Assembly: GCA_902766215.1 (NCBI GenBank)
Contig: CACXCV010000102.1
Coordinates: 1-9,779 of the forward strand
Length of the DNA stretch: 9,779 nt
Origin: Oscillospiraceae bacterium
Lineage (GTDB): Bacteria; Bacillota; Clostridia; Oscillospirales; Oscillospiraceae
Direction of reading: 5' to 3'
The translations under genes were made by a program, and so were the position numbers. The notes below the pieces were generated by a model that made no database searches, was not told the DNA's origin, and was given only the letters and a program-made list of their open reading frames with translations. Shown one piece after another: positions 6,037 through 9,779 of the stretch (its first letter is position 1; each line of letters opens with the position of its first letter).

Positions 6037-6751
6037 TGGCATCCTCCAGATTCTGCAGCAGCACCGCTGCCATGGTCATGGCCAGCCGGGTCTGATAGGC
6101 CGGGGTGTTCAGCCGGGCCTCCTCGGCCGCATTGGACAAGAAACCGCACTCGACCAGAATCCCCGGCGTCTGAATGTGGTTCATCAGATACACCGTGCCG
6201 GCCGCACCCTTTGCCTCCCGGCGGTTGCCCGGATCCAGCGACGCGCGCAGCTGCGCCTGCATCTGCTGCGCCAGTTCACGGCTGTATGCGTCGTCGGCAT
6301 AGAACACCTGCGCTCCGCTGTATTGGCCCTGGGTGAAAAAGTTCTGGTGGATGCTCACCAGCAGCGCCCCGGGCGTGTCGTTGACCAGCCTGACGCGGTT
6401 GTGAATGTCCGAGACCTTTTTCTCCGAAATGGTTCCGGCCCCGGCGGAGTAGACCGCCGTGTCGGTGGTGCGCACCATCACCGGCTCGTGTCCAAACAGC
6501 CGCAGCAAGGCCTGCAAGCGCAGACTGACGGCCAGGTTCAGGTCGCTCTCCCGCGTACCGGCCACGCCAGTCGCGCCGCCGTCCTCGCCGCCGTGGCCGG
6601 GGTCGATGACAATTCGGCAGGGCGTCTGATCTGCTGCCAGTACAGGCTGGCTGCGCAGCGACTCATACCGGCTGCAAACGGCGATCAGCACCAGCAGCAC
6701 GGCGGCAGCAAGCTTCTTCCAGTTGTGTTTCATCCATCGTTTCAAAGACAA
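6026..6751 (-). CDS. cwlD: N-acetylmuramoyl-L-alanine amidase, CwlD-like
   Basis: A zinc amidase of the Amidase_3 family; CwlD removes peptides from muramic acid during spore cortex formation so that muramic-delta-lactam can form. The 241 residues comprise an N-terminal membrane anchor or signal (about 14-26) and the catalytic domain. Expected zinc ligands are H53 in IDPGHGG, E68 in RESDLNL and H135 in VSIHQN, with catalytic E201 in LVECGFLSN. The stretch around GTVYLMNHIQTPGILVE (185-201) is especially close to Bacillus CwlD. The start is uncertain: TTG at 6751, TTG at 6745 or ATG at 6733. The only purine-rich site, GGGGGTG, lies in the arm of a hairpin immediately upstream. IAVC near residue 26 is not a proper lipobox. 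A general cell-wall amidase is the alternative, but the length and domain layout favour CwlD. Confidence 0.87.
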   Translation of the reverse strand: MSLKRWMKHNWKKLAAAVLLVLIAVCSRYESLRSQPVLAADQTPCRIVIDPGHGGEDGGATGVAGTRESDLNLAVSLRLQALLRLFGHEPVMVRTTDTAVYSAGAGTISEKKVSDIHNRVRLVNDTPGALLVSIHQNFFTQGQYSGAQVFYADDAYSRELAQQMQAQLRASLDPGNRREAKGAAGTVYLMNHIQTPGILVECGFLSNAAEEARLNTPAYQTRLAMTMAAVLLQNLEDANEV

Positions 6752-6778
6752 GCACCCCCATAGAGTATATGGGGGTGC
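6752..6778 (-). terminator. Hairpin touching the cwlD start; terminator or translational element
   Basis: An 11-bp perfect stem, GCACCCCCATA with TATGGGGGTGC, has a 5-base loop. On the minus strand TTGTCTTTG follows directly, a moderate U-rich tail, so it can end transcription of the membrane-protein gene whose stop is 11 bases upstream. The same tail carries the two candidate TTG start codons of cwlD, and the stem contains its only Shine-Dalgarno-like run. It could therefore attenuate transcription or hide the ribosome site. Confidence 0.62.
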
Positions 6779-6789
6779 GGACCGGTGGA

Positions 6790-7377
6790 TTACCGCAGCT
6801 TTTTGCTGCGGGCGCGATTTTTATACACGATGTTGGCAAAGAACGGGATCTCGTTATAGCCGCAGTAATAGGCCAGTGCGGCCACCGCCGGGCAGATCCA
6901 CACCGGCAGCAGGAAAAAGGCCTGGCTGATGGGCGTCAGCGCGCCGGTAAACGGCGTGATGGGGCCGTAGAGGATGAAATAGAACAGGCGCACCCATTCG
7001 TTCAGCCCGCCCGGGCGGCTGTTGGTCAGCCAGATCAGGATAATGACCACCACACCCGGAATCTGGGCAAACAGGCCGCTTTTAAGTCCCTTCCACTTGT
7101 CATACTGAATGTATTTGTACTTTACCAGGTTGCGGTCGCGCATGGCGGCGTTGAGCGTGGAGGAAAAGTCGAACGCGATCCACAGCACGGTGCAGACTGC
7201 GCCCAGGACAAACTCGAACCACGACCCCAGTTCCAGCCCGGCAAAGAGCAGCTCGGCAATGGTGAAAACCGCCAGCGCGCCCACCTCGGCGTACAGGTGC
7301 ATGCGGATAAACCCGGACATGGGGCTGACCATCACATTGGGGTCGCCGTGGGGCGTGACTGCAGGTTGTTTAGCCAT
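6790..7377 (-). CDS. Five-helix membrane protein of unknown function
   Basis: I do not recognise this 195-residue protein. It has about five hydrophobic segments, at roughly residues 28-50, 53-71, 103-118, 128-145 and 152-172. A basic, lysine/arginine-rich loop (79-99) follows the second helix and the C-terminus is strongly basic (KNRARSKKLR, 186-195), which suggests these parts face the cytosol. No catalytic or transport motif is visible. The ATG at 7377 is preceded by GAGAGGT about 9 bases upstream. It lies 35 bases after the DUF624 gene and the two probably form one transcription unit; both end in basic tails. It may act together with that protein, but this rests only on adjacency. A hairpin follows its stop. 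Confidence 0.8.
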   Translation of the reverse strand: MAKQPAVTPHGDPNVMVSPMSGFIRMHLYAEVGALAVFTIAELLFAGLELGSWFEFVLGAVCTVLWIAFDFSSTLNAAMRDRNLVKYKYIQYDKWKGLKSGLFAQIPGVVVIILIWLTNSRPGGLNEWVRLFYFILYGPITPFTGALTPISQAFFLLPVWICPAVAALAYYCGYNEIPFFANIVYKNRARSKKLR

Positions 7378-7397
7378 AACAGGATACCTCTCATTTG

Positions 7398-7429
7398 TTG
7401 TAATATTCCAGCTCAGGAATTGTAATATT
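7398..7429. repeat. Ten-base direct repeat at the DUF624 gene end
   Basis: TTGTAATATT occurs at 7398-7407 and again at 7420-7429, a 22-base period. One copy is inside the last codons of the DUF624 gene and the other in the gap before the next gene. The stretch is AT-rich compared with its surroundings. It is probably a small slippage duplication; no promoter with a good -35 is seen. Confidence 0.45.
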
Positions 7430-8402
7430 GATCCTTTTCCCGGGCTTTGCGGGCCTTGCGCGCCTGTTTTTCAAGCTTTTTGCTGCTGGGCTGCATCAGC
7501 GCCTCGCGCTCCTGCGGGCTCATCTGCTCGATGGGCTCGACCATGTACTTCCGGATCAGCGGATACGAGGCAAAAATGCTGAGATAGTTGGTGAACACCG
7601 GCAGCAGGAACGGCAGCAGCAGCGCCTCAAACATCGGATGCACCAGCAGCACCAGGGCATAGCCGCCCAGCCACAGCAGCGCGTTGAGCAGGCCGGAGCC
7701 GACGTTGCGGAAGATGCCGATCATCATCAGCAGCCAGGCGTTTTTGACGATGGCCGTGGCCTTCAGCTTGACGGTGACAATCATCAGGAAGATGTACTTG
7801 CGCATATAGCTGTAGAGCAGCACCGCCAGCACCGTCAGATATTTGCTGGCCGTCAGCAGCGACGCCATCCCGCCCCCGATCGACTCGGGGCGATAGCTGA
7901 GGTTGAACACGGCAACGAACAGTACCAGCATGTCCAGTACGCCGAAGAGCATACCCTGCTTCCAGTTTTCCTTTGCCTTGTCCCAGATGTCGGAAATCCA
8001 GGCGTGCTGCTCACAGGCAAAGTTGCGCAGCACATAGGTCATGCCGGCACGGCAGGGGCCATAGGCCAGCACCGACAGCACCAGCAGCACGTTGGTCACC
8101 GGCGCGGGCAGATAGTTGTAATACAGCGTAGCCAGATATAAAAACGGTGTCCAGACATTTTCAATCTGCTCCGGCGTGAAGCCCATGGCCATAAACAGAT
8201 AGTACAGCATGTCATACACTGTGGCATACAGATAGAGGATAAACGGCAGCAGCACGGCGACATAGATCAGGTTGATCAGGATATACTTCCAGAACTTGCG
8301 GAAATACAGCTCGAAGAACCGGAAGAACGCCTTTTTCTGCGGTTCGTCCCTTTCCACGCCCTTGCCTGGCTTAAAATAACGGTTGCTGGAAAACAAAGCC
8401 AT
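7413..8402 (-). CDS. DUF624 (YesL-like) membrane protein
   Basis: A 329-residue polytopic protein resembling DUF624/YesL. The N-terminus (FSSNRYFKPGKGVERDEPQK) and the following FFRFFELYFRKFWKYI are typical of the clostridial members. Hydrophobic segments lie at about 40-62, 102-122, 150-168, 184-200, 222-242 and 246-276. The last 30 residues are very basic and repetitive (KKLEKQARKARKAREK, 308-323), probably cytosolic. Molecular function is unknown; some Bacillus relatives sit in polysaccharide-use loci, but no sugar genes are present here. The ATG at 8402 has AAGGAG seven bases upstream. It is 34 bases after xerD and likely co-transcribed with it. Confidence 0.82.
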   Translation of the reverse strand: MALFSSNRYFKPGKGVERDEPQKKAFFRFFELYFRKFWKYILINLIYVAVLLPFILYLYATVYDMLYYLFMAMGFTPEQIENVWTPFLYLATLYYNYLPAPVTNVLLVLSVLAYGPCRAGMTYVLRNFACEQHAWISDIWDKAKENWKQGMLFGVLDMLVLFVAVFNLSYRPESIGGGMASLLTASKYLTVLAVLLYSYMRKYIFLMIVTVKLKATAIVKNAWLLMMIGIFRNVGSGLLNALLWLGGYALVLLVHPMFEALLLPFLLPVFTNYLSIFASYPLIRKYMVEPIEQMSPQEREALMQPSSKKLEKQARKARKAREKDQYYNS

Positions 8403-8436
8403 GGTTTACTCCTTTTTGCCGGGGACTGGCTTGTCC

Positions 8437-9321
8437 TCAGGCCCTGGGATGATATTTGTTATAAACGGATTTCAGATGCTGCTTGACCAGCTGGGTATAG
8501 ATCTGGGTGGAAGAAATGTCGCTGTGACCCAGCATCTCCTGGATCGACTGCAAATCGGCGCCGTTCTCCAGCAGATGGGTGGCAAAGCTGTGCCGCAGGG
8601 TGTGCGGCGTGATATCCTTTTCGATCCTGGCCGTCTGCTGATAATGCTTGACAATCTTCCAGAAGCCCTGCCGGGACATGCGCTCGCCGCTCATGTTGAC
8701 AAACAGCGCCTCTTCCTCCGGGTCGGCAATCATGTTGGGCCGGATGTCCTGCATATAGTCAGCCAGCGCCCGCACAGCTGCCGGATAGAGCGGAATAATC
8801 CGCTCCTTCCCCTTGCCGCAGCAGCGGATAAACTCCCCTGCCAGGCTGACGTCGTCAAAGTTCAGGGCAATCATTTCGCTCACACGGATGCCGGTGGCGT
8901 AAAGCAGCTCCAGCATCGCCTTGTCCCGATAGCCCTTCATGTCCACGCACTGGGGCTGACTGAGCAGCAGCTCCACCTCGGCGTTGGTCAAAACCTGCGG
9001 CAACTTTTTCACCACCTTTTCCGTGGTGATGTCCACAGCCGGGTTGGCCTCGACCTCGTTTTCCGCCAGCAGGAAGGTGTAAAAGTTTTTCAGCGACGCC
9101 ATGGCCCGCGAAACGGTGGACGGACTCTTCCCCTGCTCCTGCATCCATTGCAGGTATTCGCACACCTGCTCGCGCTGGACGTCCTCAAGCGGCATGCCGG
9201 CCGTCTCAGACAGATATGACGCAAACTGCCGCACGTCGCGCACATAGGAGCTGACCGTGTTGGCAGATGCGTGTTTCACGTCGGTGAGACACTGCTCGTA
9301 CCGCTCAATTTCTTCCAGCAT
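8437..9321 (-). CDS. xerD: Site-specific tyrosine recombinase XerD
   Basis: XerD acts with XerC at dif sites to resolve chromosome dimers. The 294-residue protein has the N-terminal SAM-like core-binding domain (about 1-87) and the C-terminal catalytic domain. The expected active-site residues are all present: R146 (TGIRVSE), K170/K172 (CGKGKER), H240 and R243 (HTLRHSFATHLL), H266 (LGHSD) and the nucleophile Y275 (TQIYT). Length and the close match to chromosomal Xer proteins, with no phage genes nearby, argue against a mobile-element integrase. I chose the ATG at 9321, about ten bases after AAAAGGG; a TTG at 9330 would abut that site. It starts 22 bases after the upstream membrane gene, in the same unit. 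Confidence 0.94.
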   Translation of the reverse strand: MLEEIERYEQCLTDVKHASANTVSSYVRDVRQFASYLSETAGMPLEDVQREQVCEYLQWMQEQGKSPSTVSRAMASLKNFYTFLLAENEVEANPAVDITTEKVVKKLPQVLTNAEVELLLSQPQCVDMKGYRDKAMLELLYATGIRVSEMIALNFDDVSLAGEFIRCCGKGKERIIPLYPAAVRALADYMQDIRPNMIADPEEEALFVNMSGERMSRQGFWKIVKHYQQTARIEKDITPHTLRHSFATHLLENGADLQSIQEMLGHSDISSTQIYTQLVKQHLKSVYNKYHPRA

Positions 9322-9343
9322 GATAGACAACCCTTTTCAGAAA

Positions 9344-9779
9344 TTACGTTCCCAACCACAGAAAAAAAGACAGCATGACCGGAGTAACCACTGCGTCCAG
9401 CGCTGCGCACAGCGCGCACAGCGCAAAAACCGCCGCCAGCTCTGCCGCAGCGGCCCAGCCAATTTCCATTGGCCGGTGCAGCCCGCGGCAGCGCAGCGCC
9501 AGCAAAAAATCCAGCGGAAGCAGCAGGAGCCTGCCAAACAGCAGCCGCTGCACCGCCAGCAGCAGTCCCAAAAAGCCCTGCGACCAGAGCATCTGCGTCA
9601 TGACGCAGCACAGCCATCCGCCATACAGGCCCATGGCCAGCACGGACAGCCGCCGTCCAACGCGCGCATAGGCGCACATACATAAAAGCACAGGAAACCG
9701 GAGGGATTGCAGCAGCAGCGCCCCATAGGACGGGCGCGCTTCCTCCAGCCACTGTGTACAACCGTCAATATTCCGCGCA
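9344..9779 (-). CDS. Partial membrane protein, possibly SpoIIM-like
   Basis: The C-terminal ~144 residues of a gene that continues beyond the right edge; the frame is open to position 9779 without a stop. A GTG at 9691 would give 115 residues but is unlikely to be the start because coding character continues upstream. The product is highly hydrophobic with three to four membrane segments. The spacing of glycines and the pattern GFLGLLLAV-N7-RLLLLPL, then an ending of the form AALDAVVTP, resemble the second half of stage II sporulation protein M, and spoIIM lies near xerD in many Firmicutes. The sequence similarity is weak, so SpoIIM is a suggestion only. Confidence 0.55.
   Translation of the reverse strand, partial: ARNIDGCTQWLEEARPSYGALLLQSLRFPVLLCMCAYARVGRRLSVLAMGLYGGWLCCVMTQMLWSQGFLGLLLAVQRLLFGRLLLLPLDFLLALRCRGLHRPMEIGWAAAAELAAVFALCALCAALDAVVTPVMLSFFLWLGT

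Noticed and set aside
5729..6763. Long plus-strand open frame opposite radA and cwlD (344 codons)
   Set aside because: It spans two well-supported genes on the other strand and has shadow-type composition without any domain.
6763..6770. CATATACT in the hairpin loop as a sporulation sigma -10 for cwlD
   Set aside because: No acceptable -35 for SigE or SigG lies at the right distance, and the element is part of a stem-loop.
8437..9321. Tyrosine recombinase as a sign of an integrated element
   Set aside because: Length, full active site and housekeeping neighbours indicate chromosomal XerD; no attachment repeats or phage or conjugation genes are seen.
9276..9761. Minus-strand frame of 161 codons overlapping the right-edge membrane gene
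   Set aside because: Rich in A, G and R, and it overlaps the start of xerD; the alternative frame gives a coherent membrane protein that stops just before xerD.

Overview
The window reads as chromosomal core sequence from a GC-rich member of the Clostridia (Firmicutes), most likely an Oscillospiraceae/Ruminococcaceae-type anaerobe. The evidence is the gene set: Rex, NrdR, a DUF421–DUF4363 pair, a DUF624 membrane protein, a CwlD-type spore-cortex amidase, RadA and XerD. Purine-rich Shine-Dalgarno sites and clear TTGACA/TATAAT-type promoters agree with this. A genus cannot be fixed from the sequence alone. I see no mobile element, CRISPR array, tRNA or rRNA. Genes are dense and no gene-free stretch exceeds 300 bases.

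Layout. Positions 75–1055 (minus) hold a stand-alone ATP-pyrophosphatase half of GMP synthase with its own strong promoter. Divergent from it, on the plus strand, is a two-gene unit: a DUF421 (YetF-like) membrane protein and a DUF4363 protein, which overlap by four bases. This unit converges on nrdR (minus), and the two share a GC-rich hairpin. Upstream of nrdR on the same strand lie rex and a LysR-family regulator. The rex leader is full of short palindromes. The lysR promoter is built into the terminator of the gene before it.

From 4672 to the right edge, everything is on the minus strand and reads as one gene string. In transcription order it is: a partial membrane protein (possibly SpoIIM), xerD, a DUF624 membrane protein, an unrecognised five-helix membrane protein, a hairpin, cwlD and radA (overlapping by 11 bases), then an intrinsic terminator.

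Functionally this is housekeeping and regulation: guanine nucleotide synthesis, control of ribonucleotide reductase (NrdR), NADH/NAD+ sensing (Rex), recombination repair (RadA), chromosome dimer resolution (XerD) and spore-cortex maturation (CwlD). I found no convincing new biological system. The items worth a second look are the split GMP synthase, the overlapping terminator/promoter before lysR, the palindrome cluster before rex, the hairpin lying directly on the cwlD start, and the uncharacterised membrane proteins.
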